Notes under the pieces: model-generated
Databases searched by the model: none
The model's input: only the letters and a program-made list of their open reading frames with translations
What the model was told of the DNA's origin: nothing
Translations under genes and position numbers: made by a program
Shown: one piece after another, positions 1-7,834 of the stretch
Layout: each line of letters begins with the position of its first letter
Numbering within the stretch: position 1 is the stretch's first letter
Origin: Bacillota bacterium
Lineage (GTDB): Bacteria > Bacillota > UBA994
NCBI GenBank assembly: GCA_018725275.1
Contig: QLUC01000059.1
Coordinates: 1-10,342 of the forward strand
Reading direction: 5' to 3'
Length of the DNA stretch: 10,342 nucleotides

Positions 1-1224
1 CACCTAGCTTGCTTACACTGCGGCAGGCAGCATCAAGCTTTGCCTAGCACCTGCACCTGTGCAACATGTGCGGGGATACTTGAAGTTGTTTATGATTATA
101 ATCGGGTGGGGCGCGTTGTGAACAGGGAGTATTTTAAGGCAGCGCGCGAGCATTCAATGTGGCGCTACCTGCCTTTACTGCCGGTAGAACTTCATACCCA
201 ACGGACACCTCTTAGGGTAGGCTTTACTCCCATCTACGAGGCGGTTGCATTGGCTCGACTTCTCGGGCTAGATAATCTCTTAATCAAGGACGATGGCCAG
301 AACCCTACCGGTTCGCTCAAGGATAGAGCCGCCGCAGTGGGCTTGGCTAAAGCCATGGAGGCTGGGGAAAATACCGTGGCCTGTGCTTCTACCGGCAACG
401 CCGCCAGTGCCTTGGCAGGAAATGCCGCCGCACTGGGGAAAAGGGCCTGTATTTTTGTCCCCGAGCGGGCCCCACGGGGGAAGATCGCTCAACTCCTCGT
501 GTTTGGGGCGACAGTGGTCAGTGTTCAAGGCAGCTACTTGGAGGCCATCGAGTTGTCACGGCAAGCCATTAAAGAGTATGGATGGTACAACCACAACGCC
601 GCCATCAACCCCTACCTGGTCGAGGGGAAGAAAACGGTTTCCTTAGAAATTTGCGAGCAGCTGGATTGGCAGGTGCCGGACTGGGTAGTTTTTTCGGTGG
701 GAGATGGCTGTACCATCGCCGGTGCTTGGAAGGGCTTTGTGGATGCCTACGCCATCGGACTAATCGACAGACTGCCCAAGATGCTGGGCGTTCAGGCTGC
801 AGGGAGCTGTCCCATCAGCAAGGCCTTCCACAGCGGTGAACCTCTACAGCCGATGGCGGAACAAACCTTGGCGGATAGTATCGCGGTGGGCACACCGCTA
901 AACCCAGACAAAGCTTTGCGCGCCGTGCGGGATTCGGGTGGAACCATGGCCACGGTACAGGACGAGGAGATCTTGCAGGCCATGTCACTTCTAGGCAAGA
1001 AGGCGGGCGTCTTTGGGGAACCGGCTGGGGTAGCTGGCTTGGCGGGATTAATACAATCTTTGGGTCAAGGCATAATCACCCCGCAGGAAAAGGTCTTGCT
1101 CTGCGTCACCGGCAATGGCTTAAAAGATGTCTATAGTGCCGGCAGGGCGGTGGGGGAACCACTCTCAGTCAAGCCTAATCTTAGAGATTTGGCGGCGGCG
1201 CTACCTAAAGAGCTCCTCGGCTAA
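1..1224 (+). CDS. Threonine synthase-like PLP enzyme, fold type II (5' end outside window)
   Basis: The frame is open from base 1, so the start lies upstream; a TTG at 40 is internal, because the codons before it already encode half of a zinc ribbon. That ribbon is visible as Cys codons at 10, 19, 58 and 67 (CxxC and CxxC) followed by LEVVYDY, the usual N-terminal arrangement of bacterial threonine synthases. The PLP lysine is in GSLKDR (Lys codon 319-321), preceded by KDDGQNPT; STGNAASALAG is the second family motif, and the C-terminal part carries GEPAGVAGLAGL and CVTGNGLKD. Threonine synthase converts O-phosphohomoserine to threonine in the cytosol. However, the glycine-rich segment reads SVGDGCTIAG, unlike the VGNAGN I expect from canonical ThrC, and no hom or thrB lies nearby. 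The neighbour is a hydantoinase-family gene only 20 nt downstream, so a different PLP-dependent lyase activity is possible. Family membership is secure; the substrate is not. Confidence 0.8.
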   Translation, partial: HLACLHCGRQHQALPSTCTCATCAGILEVVYDYNRVGRVVNREYFKAAREHSMWRYLPLLPVELHTQRTPLRVGFTPIYEAVALARLLGLDNLLIKDDGQNPTGSLKDRAAAVGLAKAMEAGENTVACASTGNAASALAGNAAALGKRACIFVPERAPRGKIAQLLVFGATVVSVQGSYLEAIELSRQAIKEYGWYNHNAAINPYLVEGKKTVSLEICEQLDWQVPDWVVFSVGDGCTIAGAWKGFVDAYAIGLIDRLPKMLGVQAAGSCPISKAFHSGEPLQPMAEQTLADSIAVGTPLNPDKALRAVRDSGGTMATVQDEEILQAMSLLGKKAGVFGEPAGVAGLAGLIQSLGQGIITPQEKVLLCVTGNGLKDVYSAGRAVGEPLSVKPNLRDLAAALPKELLG

Positions 1225-1244
1225 TTTTCGTAGGGGGTGAGCGT

Positions 1245-2620
1245 ATGGACTTATTGATACATGGCGGTATGGTCGTTGGCGAAGATGGACAGCGAAGAGC
1301 CGATATCTTGGTGCGCGAGGGGAAGATAGTCGAAATTGGCGAGACGATTGCTCATCTTGGGACCATTCCGTACTAGATGCCAACGGCATGTTGGTGTTGC
1401 CGGGCGTGATTGATGTGCACACCCATTATGGCCTGGTCGGTGCCCGCGGAGTGCGGACGGCAGACGATTTCTACCAAGGCAGTATCAGCGCCGCTGCCGG
1501 TGGAGTGACCACGGTCATTGACTACGCCGACCCCTTGCCGGGGGAGTCATTGCCAGAGGCGGCACTGAAGCGGCGTCGGGAGGCAGAGGGAAGCATTGTC
1601 ATTGATTTTTCGCTGCATGTCGTGGTTTCGAGCTTTGGCCAACAAGATGTTCCTGAGTTGGCGGCTTTAGTCGAGCAGGGAGTCACCAGTCTGGGCGAAA
1701 TTTTTACCTCGCACCCCAGCCTAAAAATCGACACAGAGGACCTGCGTCTGCTCCTAGTTAAGGCGCGGGACGCCGGGGTCTTGGTGACCATGCATGCCGA
1801 GGACGATGTTCTCATTCAGAAAGCAGGCCGGCTACTGCGACAGCTTGGCCAAAACGATAAGCAGTACCATGGCATAAGCCGCCCCATCGAAGCCGAAGTG
1901 ACGGCCATCAAGTGGTTGATCGAGATGGCCGCCGAGCTAGAGTGCCCGCTTTACATTGTGCATGTCTCAAGTGGTGAAGGCGCGAAGGCCATTGCCGATG
2001 CCAGGCGTGCGGGGCAGTTGATTATGGGGGAGACCTGTCCGCACTACCTATTGTTGAGCGAAGGTAAGTACCGGGAATCCGGCGCGGGTCTCTATATTAT
2101 GAACCCACCACTGCGGGAGGCGGAAAATAACGACGCTCTCTGGGCTGCCCTAGCCGAGGGTACTTTACAGGTAGTGACAACCGATCACTGCTCGTATACC
2201 CGGCAACAAAAAGAGGCTTCATCCGTGTGCTTTGACATCATGCCGGGAGTGCCGGGTTCGGAGACCCTCCTGCCTTTGCTCTACACCGAAGGTGTGGGCA
2301 AGGGACGCCTCGAGTTGCCCCAACTAGTAAAACTTTTGTCCGGCAATCCGGCCCGCATCTTTGGCCTCTACCCCCAAAAAGGCATTATAGCCGTGGGCAG
2401 TGATGCCGACATGGTCATCTTTGACCCTGCCAAGGAGGTAATCATCACGGCCCCCGAGCAGCACTCTGCCGCGGGTTACACTCCTTTTGAGGGGTGGAAG
2501 GTTAAGGGGTATCCCCGGCTCACGCTACTCCGCGGGCAAGTTATCTTTCGCGATGGACAATTTTGTGGCGAGCGCGGGTCCGGCCGATTTATCCATGCCC
2601 GCCAAGGCCAGCTCCTCTAA
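1245..2620 (+). CDS. Dihydropyrimidinase/hydantoinase-family amidohydrolase, frame broken near codon 39
   Basis: The ATG at 1245 follows AGGGGGTGA (1232-1240) and gives MDLLIHGGMVVGEDG, the typical N-terminus of dihydropyrimidinases. That frame stops at TAG 1374-1376, while homology continues one frame back from 1361 (DHSVLDANGMLVLPGV). Joining the frames gives about 458 residues, normal for the family. These cytosolic metal enzymes open cyclic ureides such as dihydrouracil, hydantoin or allantoin. In the joined numbering the metal ligands His59 and His61 (HTHYG), His184 (TMHAEDD), His240 (IVHVSS) and Asp314 (TTDHCSY) are present. The position of the carbamylated bridging lysine, normally in an SFK motif, reads SLGEIF with Gly151 and Glu152. 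GETCPHYLLL is intact. The gene follows the PLP enzyme by 20 nt, so both are probably on one transcript. The substrate cannot be assigned. An ORF caller would report only 1388-2620, an N-terminally short version. Confidence 0.85.
1359..1376 (+). other. Frameshift site in the hydantoinase-like gene
   Basis: The upstream frame reads GETIAHLG up to the GGG codon at 1359-1361 and then ends at TAG 1374-1376. The frame that continues the protein starts with GAC at 1361, reusing the last G. Adding one G to the run (GGG to GGGG) restores an uninterrupted family-like sequence through DANGMLVLPG. The bases do not form an X XXY YYZ slippery heptamer in the upstream frame, so programmed -1 frameshifting is unlikely. 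A sequencing or assembly error in the homopolymer, or a true mutation, fits better. Confidence 0.8.
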
Positions 2621-2747
2621 ACAAAAGGTCCTAGCTCTGCCCCTGACTATTTACAACTACGAGCATCCTGAGATCTTCGGCTGGCCAAGATGGCCATGCG
2701 CCAGCGGCTAGGCAGGAGATGTCAAAAATTAGAGGTGGAAAATATTA

Positions 2748-2761
2748 ATGAAATAGTAATT
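2748..2761 (+). other. Probable one-base loss at the start of the YcaQ-like gene
   Basis: The best-placed start (ATG 2748, nine bases after GAGGTGG) meets a stop at its third codon, while the long downstream frame is offset by one. Restoring a single A in the AAA run at 2751-2753 joins them as MKIVIS. In-frame alternatives as sequenced are ATG 2690, ATG 2696, GTG 2735 and ATT 2744, none of which combines a normal codon with good spacing to a ribosome-binding site. Confidence 0.55.
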
Positions 2762-3922
2762 TCACAGCGTCAGGCACGGCGTTTCCTTATTGCTCGCCAG
2801 AGGTATCGGGCCAACAATTCGCCCTTTATTGGCATTGACGGTGTCAGGGAGGCAGTTGATTATCTTGGCGCAGTGCAGGTGGACCCGATCAATCCCTTCG
2901 CGCGCAACCATGATCAGGTGCTTTTTTCGCGGGTCGCTGAGTATAGCCCCGTCTTGCTAGATTCCATGCTTTATCAGCAACGCGCCGGCTTTGAATATTA
3001 TTGCAATGCCCTCTGTGTGCTACCCATGGTTGAATATCCGTACTTTGCTAATCACATGCGCGAGGTGCAGGCAGAATACCGCATGACCCCCGAGGTGGCT
3101 GCTGCCGCTCAAGTGATCTTGGCCAAGCTACACAGCGAAGGGGCATTGATGGCCAGGGAAATACAGTCCGGGCAGCGTGCCGCCGCTTGGTGGGATGGCG
3201 GCATCGCTCAGAGCAAAGTAGAGAAAGTCGCTTTGGATGTACTGCACTTTACCGGACAGGTCATGATTGAGTCGCGTCAAGCCGGCCAACGGCGCTATGA
3301 TTTGCCGGAGAGGTTAGTGCCGGAGGCCCACTTTAGGCAGGAAATCGGGGCAGCAGAATGCCAAGAATTCATGATGGATAAATTCTTGCGGGCTTATGGC
3401 CTAAGTCAGAGCACTCATTATTACTTCGGTTGGGGTAGAACGCCTAAAAAAGATGCAAAAGCTCAATTGCACCGTTTCGTTGAACAGGGTCGGGCGTTAG
3501 CGGTGAACATTGAAGGTGTTAAACGCAGGTACTATTGTCACTTTGACCATGTCCCCCAGCTACTAGCCGACGAGGGACTGCCCGAGGGAGCGGAGGCGGT
3601 GTTTGTCGCCCCGCTGGACAATCTACTGTGGGACAGGGACCGGTTACTCGACTTTTTTGCTTTTCATTATCGTTGGGAGGTATATACTCCTGCAACCAAG
3701 CGAACTTATGGTTACTATGTTCTACCTATTCTGTACGGAGAAAATTTTGTCGGTCGCATTGAATTGCGAGCATGGCGCGAGCAAAATGCACTGGAAATCG
3801 TCAAGCTGTGGCTCGATGACTCGCGGTTAGAAGTGCAAGCTGCCATTTGGCGGACCGCCAGCGACATCGCCAGACGCCTAGGGTTGGAACTAACGGACGG
3901 GAAGGGGTGGCTGAAGTGTTGA
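2748..3922 (+). CDS. YcaQ/AlkX-family winged-helix DNA glycosylase (crosslink repair)
   Basis: This is a member of the HTH_42 (PF06224) family, whose studied members (E. coli YcaQ/AlkX, Streptomyces AlkZ) remove alkylated bases and unhook DNA interstrand crosslinks. The N-terminal helix SQRQARRFLIARQRY is followed by GAVQVDPINPFARNHD, where QVD matches the catalytic Q-hydrophobic-D motif of the YcaQ type rather than the QxQ of AlkZ. The C-terminal block FVAPLDNLLWDR, FHYRWEVYTPATKRTYGYY and VLPILYGENFVGRIELRA is strongly conserved in the family. The start is a judgement. ATG 2748 follows GAGGTGG (2733-2739) but reads ATG AAA TAG; one extra A in the run at 2751-2753 would give MKIVISQRQARRF, exactly where homologues begin, and about 391 residues. 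As sequenced, the frame is open from ATG 2690, but that adds residues that do not look family-like and has a weak ribosome-binding site. Its stop overlaps the next gene. Confidence 0.85.
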
Positions 3923-5520
3923 GTATCACTTTTTTCGGTGCTTGCGACACAGTGACGGGCTCATGCTACTTGATTGAGACCAAACAAGCCAAAATCCTAG
4001 TTGATTGTGGCATGTTTCAAGGTGGAAGAGAGCATAAGGAGAGAAACGAGGCGTCCTTTAACTTCTCACCGGGGACAATTGATGCGGTGCTACTCACCCA
4101 TGCCCATATTGACCACAGTGGTCTGCTGCCCAAATTGGTACGAGAGGGTTTCAGCGGCGAAATAATAGCGACCAGGGCGACCGGCAGTCTGTGCAATCTC
4201 ATGTTGCGGGACTCGGCCCATGTGCAACTGATGGAGGCTGAGTGGCAGAATCGCAAAGCAAAAAGGGCAGGAGACGATGATGTCCTGCCCCTCTATACAT
4301 TAGATGATGTCGAGCACTGCCTCAAGCTTTTCCGCACCGTGCGTTATGAGGAGCGTGTTCCGGTAGTGCCGGGGGTGACGGTGAGTTTTCTTGATGCCGG
4401 CCATATTCTTGGCTCCGCCATGCTCGAGGTCTATCTGGAAGTTCTGGGGGAAGAACGCAAGGTAGTTTTTTCCGGCGACCTGGGTGAGCGAGGGCGCCCC
4501 ATTGTGGCTGACCCCTCTTATATCGCCAAGGCCGATTATGTTGTCATCGAATCGACCTATGGCAATCGCCGCCATGACGACCCAACCCAGAGGCGCACCC
4601 AGCTGCGCAAAATTCTCCTTGATGCTATCCGGGAAAATGAAAAGGTGGTGATACCAGCCTTTGCGGTGGGGCGAACGCAGGACGTGCTCTACGAGATCAA
4701 TGCCCTCTACCGCAGTGGCGACATCCCTTTGTTGCCCGTGTACATTGATAGTCCCTTAGCTATATCCGCAACAGAAGTGTTCCAACAATACAAGGAATAC
4801 TATGATGAGGATACCAAGGATCTGCTAAGGCGAGATATGTCGCCCTTTACCTATCCCGGCCTGCGTTTTACACGGGAAGTAGAGGAAAGCAAGGCTCTCA
4901 ATGAGGTAAAGCATGCCTGCGTAATTATCTCTGCCAGTGGCATGGCTGAGGCCGGTCGCATCAGGCATCATCTCAAGCACAATCTATGGCGTCCGACTGC
5001 TCATATCCTCTTTGTGGGGTATCAGGCGGCAGGGTCACTTGGCCGGAGGATCGTCGATGGAGCCCGAGAAGTCACTATTTTTGGCGAGGAAATTGCCGTG
5101 CGGGCGAACATTCATGTCATCGCGGGCCTCTCCGCCCATGCCGATCAAGCTGGACTGATGGGGTGGATGAGGGCGTTTCAAGAAGGTCCCAGCACCGTTT
5201 TTATCACCCATGGCGAAGAAGACAGCCGGATGAGCTTGGCAGAACTCCTGCGTGCGGAGAGGACCGCACAAGTGATTGTCCCCGCGTGTGATGTTGCCTA
5301 TACCTTAACTGAGGGCGTGTTTCTGGCCAGCGCGCAAAAAGCTACCCCGGTGTCTGCCGCTCCCGCCTTTGACGAGCTGGACGCCCTGTGGCGGCAAGCC
5401 CGTAAAGGCATAGCCCAGAAGCTGCGCTTTGGGTCACGGCACGAAGTCAAAGAAGCCCGCAAACTTAATGAGCGACTGCGTAACCTCCTTCACCAAGTGG
5501 CTCATAAACTTAAGCTTTAA
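3916..5520 (+). CDS. MBL-fold beta-CASP nuclease (COG1236-type RNA exonuclease)
   Basis: The protein is a metallo-beta-lactamase-fold RNA nuclease with a beta-CASP insert, related to the Ysh1/CPSF73 and RNase J superfamily and likely to process or degrade RNA in the cytosol. From GTG 3916 it has 534 residues, normal for these stand-alone bacterial proteins. Visible in order are FFGACDTVTGSCYLIE; the metal site HAHIDH (about 62-67); DAGHILGS (His163); SGDLG (Asp188); VIESTYGNRRH; the beta-CASP motifs VIPAFAVGRTQDVLYEI, YIDSPLA and ISASGMAEAGRIRHHL; SAHAD (His408); and ITHGEE (His432). The last 50 or so residues form a basic, probably helical tail with many Arg and Lys. GTG 3916 lies eight bases after AAGGGG (3902-3907). 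TTG 3919, overlapping the previous gene's TGA as TTGA, is the alternative. Translational coupling to the upstream glycosylase gene is likely. The real RNA substrate is unknown. Confidence 0.9.
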   Translation: MLSITFFGACDTVTGSCYLIETKQAKILVDCGMFQGGREHKERNEASFNFSPGTIDAVLLTHAHIDHSGLLPKLVREGFSGEIIATRATGSLCNLMLRDSAHVQLMEAEWQNRKAKRAGDDDVLPLYTLDDVEHCLKLFRTVRYEERVPVVPGVTVSFLDAGHILGSAMLEVYLEVLGEERKVVFSGDLGERGRPIVADPSYIAKADYVVIESTYGNRRHDDPTQRRTQLRKILLDAIRENEKVVIPAFAVGRTQDVLYEINALYRSGDIPLLPVYIDSPLAISATEVFQQYKEYYDEDTKDLLRRDMSPFTYPGLRFTREVEESKALNEVKHACVIISASGMAEAGRIRHHLKHNLWRPTAHILFVGYQAAGSLGRRIVDGAREVTIFGEEIAVRANIHVIAGLSAHADQAGLMGWMRAFQEGPSTVFITHGEEDSRMSLAELLRAERTAQVIVPACDVAYTLTEGVFLASAQKATPVSAAPAFDELDALWRQARKGIAQKLRFGSRHEVKEARKLNERLRNLLHQVAHKLKL

Positions 5521-6098
5521 GGGGAGAGTTTCTTGCTACCTGGCTTAATCAAGGGCAGCCCCTGTTGACAGAGGGGACAGGAAGACGGTTCGTAAGTGGT
5601 GACCTCCATAGTCAGGAGGGCTTCGGTGCGGTGTCCTAAGTTTACCCTTCCGTTGCTCCGGTCCACCAGTAGCCCCACGCCGCAGATACTAGCCCCACTT
5701 CTGGCAACTACCTCAAGCACTTCCTTGGCAGAGCCCCCTGTCGTGACAATGTCTTCTACCACGAGGACGCGATCGAGAGGTAGAAGACTGAAGCCACGCC
5801 GCAAAGTCATGGTGTTTTCCTCCCGTTCGCAGAAGATGGAGCGCGCCTTGAGGTGACGCGCCACTTCATAAGCAATAATTACCCCGCCGACGGCGGGACC
5901 CACTACTACTGTTACGCCCTCGCCCAAAAAACGAGCCGCCAGCTCACGGCAGAGTATCTCGGTATACCTTGGGTGTTCTAAGACCCGAAATTTTTCGATG
6001 TAGAGTGCGCTGTGTAGTCCGGAGCTCAGGCGGAAGTGGCCTTCCATAAAAGTTCCCGTAACCTTAAAAATGTCGCTGATTTCTGCGTTGCTAAGCAT
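5517..6098 (-). CDS. pyrE: Orotate phosphoribosyltransferase
   Basis: PyrE transfers ribose 5-phosphate from PRPP to orotate, giving OMP, the fifth step of UMP synthesis. The 193-residue protein carries the PRPP-binding motif VLVVEDIVTTGGS (about 111-123), the flexible-loop region ENTMTLRRGF and a conserved N-terminal SGLHS. The C-terminal SSCPLC (about 172-177) and the short length point to the clade first described from Thermus (TIGR01367) rather than the B. subtilis type; that is from memory of the family. The start ATG 6098 is preceded by GGAGG nine bases upstream. It is the last gene of the operon, 24 nt after pyrD. Its stop codon overlaps, on the opposite strand, the stop of the beta-CASP nuclease gene. 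Confidence 0.95.
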   Translation of the reverse strand: MLSNAEISDIFKVTGTFMEGHFRLSSGLHSALYIEKFRVLEHPRYTEILCRELAARFLGEGVTVVVGPAVGGVIIAYEVARHLKARSIFCEREENTMTLRRGFSLLPLDRVLVVEDIVTTGGSAKEVLEVVARSGASICGVGLLVDRSNGRVNLGHRTEALLTMEVTTYEPSSCPLCQQGLPLIKPGSKKLSP

Positions 6099-6122
6099 TT
6101 GTTATTTTCCTCCGCTTCTTTA

Positions 6123-7043
6123 TTATTGGTGAGCCATGCCTCTCAGTTCGGCGATATTTCTGACCCCTTGCCGCGTGGCATAGGCCTGTAGCCCTTGGTG
6201 GATGGTAGGTATGGCCAAGGGGTTGACCATGCTGGCTGTCCCAATGCCCACCGCTGTTGCGCCCGCTAGGATAAATTCTGCCGCATCCTGCCAAGTAGAG
6301 ATGCCACCCATGCCGATGACCGGAATTTTTACCGCGCGGAATACCTGGTAGACCATGCGGAGAGCGACAGGCTTGATGGCTGGCCCCGAAAGACCACCAA
6401 AGGTTCCACGTAAAATCGGTCGCCGCGTCTCTATATCTATGGCCATGCCGAGGAGAGTATTTATCAGCGAAATGGCATCAGCACCGGCGTCTTCGACGGC
6501 GCGCGCGATGGCAGCAATGTCGGTAACATTGGGCGACAATTTGACGATGAGCGGCAGCTGGGAATGCTGTCTAACCAAGGTGGTGACTCTTGACGCGGCT
6601 ATGGTGCATGCGCCAAAGGCCATGCCACCTGTTTTGACGTTCGGACAGGAAATGTTGACCTCGAGCGCGCTTACTCCAGCTACTTTGTCTAGGCGGGCAG
6701 CCAGTGCGGCGTATTCCTCCTCGGTATTGCCGCTGATGTTCACGATTACCGGGGCATGTTGTTGGCGCAGAAAGGGCATTTCCCCGGAAATAAATTTCTC
6801 TACCCCCGGGTTCTCGAGACCGATGGAGTTAATCAGCCCAGCAGGCGTCTCGATGAGGCGGGTACCGGGATTGCCCGTCCGCGGGGCGAGAGTAATGCCC
6901 TTGACCACGATGGCGCCGAGCATACCAAGATCGAAAAATTGGCTAAGCTCTCTGGCGTAGCCGCAGGTGCCGGAGGCTGTGACGAGGGGGCTGCTCAAGG
7001 AAAGGCCGGCCAGGGAGGTAGCGAGGGGGTTTATCTTTTCCAT
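6123..7043 (-). CDS. pyrD: Dihydroorotate dehydrogenase, class 1B catalytic subunit
   Basis: PyrD (PyrDB) oxidises dihydroorotate to orotate with FMN and passes electrons to PyrK. The 306 residues are normal length. The catalytic cysteine, which marks class 1 enzymes, is Cys133 in NISCPNVKTGG. Other conserved sites are SGTCGYARE near the N-terminus, KG at 48-49, NSIGLENPG (72-80), VKLSPNVTD (Lys168), INT at 194-196, GGLSGPAIKP (216-225) and the FMN-phosphate segment GMGGIS (244-249). ATG 7043 is preceded by GAGGAGGT at nine bases, the best ribosome-binding site in the operon, lying inside the end of pyrK. The coding regions overlap by 13 nt, as expected for two subunits of one heterotetramer. 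Class 1B rather than 1A follows from the adjacent pyrK. Confidence 0.96.
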   Translation of the reverse strand: MEKINPLATSLAGLSLSSPLVTASGTCGYARELSQFFDLGMLGAIVVKGITLAPRTGNPGTRLIETPAGLINSIGLENPGVEKFISGEMPFLRQQHAPVIVNISGNTEEEYAALAARLDKVAGVSALEVNISCPNVKTGGMAFGACTIAASRVTTLVRQHSQLPLIVKLSPNVTDIAAIARAVEDAGADAISLINTLLGMAIDIETRRPILRGTFGGLSGPAIKPVALRMVYQVFRAVKIPVIGMGGISTWQDAAEFILAGATAVGIGTASMVNPLAIPTIHQGLQAYATRQGVRNIAELRGMAHQ

Positions 7044-7834
7044 GCAAAATCTACCTCCTCGGCCCAGAGTACCGGTCCGTCAGTGCAGATGTGCCAGTAG
7101 TCTTCCCCGTTACTTTTTGGACAAGTGCACCCTAGGCACAGCCCCAAGCCACAGGCCATGATGCTTTCTAGGCTGACCTGTAGCGGCAACTTGGCGGCTA
7201 GACACAAATCTTTGGTGGCACTGAGCATCGCGTGGGGACCGCAAGCGAAGCCTAAGGAGAAATCTTCCTGGCGGAGTGTCGCGGCAAGGAGATCAGTAAC
7301 TTGGCCATGGTAGTGTCCGCATCCATCCTCGCTGGCAGTAACTACCTTGACGCCTATGGTTTCTAGATGGCTGACCTCTGCCAAGTCATCAGCACAGCGC
7401 ACGCCGTAGAGGCAGGTTATGGTCGCCTTGTCGGCGAGCAGTATTTCCGCCAAGGGAAAAAACGGAGCAATTCCCATCCCTCCGGCCACGAATAGCGAGT
7501 TCTGGCGTGGGTGCGAAGTGGCAAAACCTTTCCCTAGGGGTCCGATAAGGTCGACCTTCTCCCCCAATCGGAACAAGGAGATTAGCTCTGTGCCGCGCCC
7601 CACTACGCGGTAGAGTACGGAGATGGTCCCCTTCGCCCGGTCGATGCGGTTTAGGCTGAAAGGGCGCCGCAAAAGCGGATCATGTTGGCTGCTCGCGCGG
7701 ATGTTTACGAATTGACCTGGTTTGGCGGCAGTAGCAATTTCGGGTGTGTACAAGGTGAGGCGCCAGATTTTAGGTGCTACCTTGACATTCTCTACCGCCT
7801 CGGCGATCCCACAATAGGGGCGATGCTCTACCAT
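7031..7834 (-). CDS. pyrK: Dihydroorotate dehydrogenase electron transfer subunit
   Basis: PyrK couples the PyrD flavin to NAD+ through FAD and a [2Fe-2S] cluster. The 267-residue protein belongs to the ferredoxin-reductase family. RRPFSLNRI (about 56-64) is the FAD-binding motif, VGRGTELIS and IGPLGKGF follow, GGMGIAP (118-124) starts the NAD-binding domain, and FACGPHAML (197-204) ends it. The cluster ligands are Cys228, Cys233, Cys236 and Cys250 (CGLGLCLGC, then HICTDGP), with an extra Cys238. The ATG at 7834 overlaps the end of pyrF by 7 nt, with AAGGGGGG eight bases upstream. The downstream overlap with pyrD fits co-expression of the two subunits. Confidence 0.96.
   Translation of the reverse strand: MVEHRPYCGIAEAVENVKVAPKIWRLTLYTPEIATAAKPGQFVNIRASSQHDPLLRRPFSLNRIDRAKGTISVLYRVVGRGTELISLFRLGEKVDLIGPLGKGFATSHPRQNSLFVAGGMGIAPFFPLAEILLADKATITCLYGVRCADDLAEVSHLETIGVKVVTASEDGCGHYHGQVTDLLAATLRQEDFSLGFACGPHAMLSATKDLCLAAKLPLQVSLESIMACGLGLCLGCTCPKSNGEDYWHICTDGPVLWAEEVDFAWKR

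Noticed and set aside
1359..1376. Programmed -1 ribosomal frameshifting as the explanation for the split hydantoinase frame.
   Set aside because: No slippery heptamer is present in the zero frame, and expression of the family does not normally use recoding.
2650..2678. TTTACA at 2650-2655 as a -35 box for the YcaQ-like gene.
   Set aside because: The sequence at 17-base spacing is ATCTTC, which does not resemble a -10 box.
2680..2705. Inverted repeat GCTGGC/GCCAGC between the hydantoinase-like and YcaQ-like genes, as a possible terminator.
   Set aside because: The stem is only six base pairs with a 14-base loop and no T-tract follows on either strand.
6355..6960. A 201-codon plus-strand open frame opposite pyrD.
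   Set aside because: It lies entirely antisense to an unambiguous class 1B dihydroorotate dehydrogenase, is rich in Arg, Ala, Ser and Pro as expected of a shadow frame, and shows no recognisable motif.
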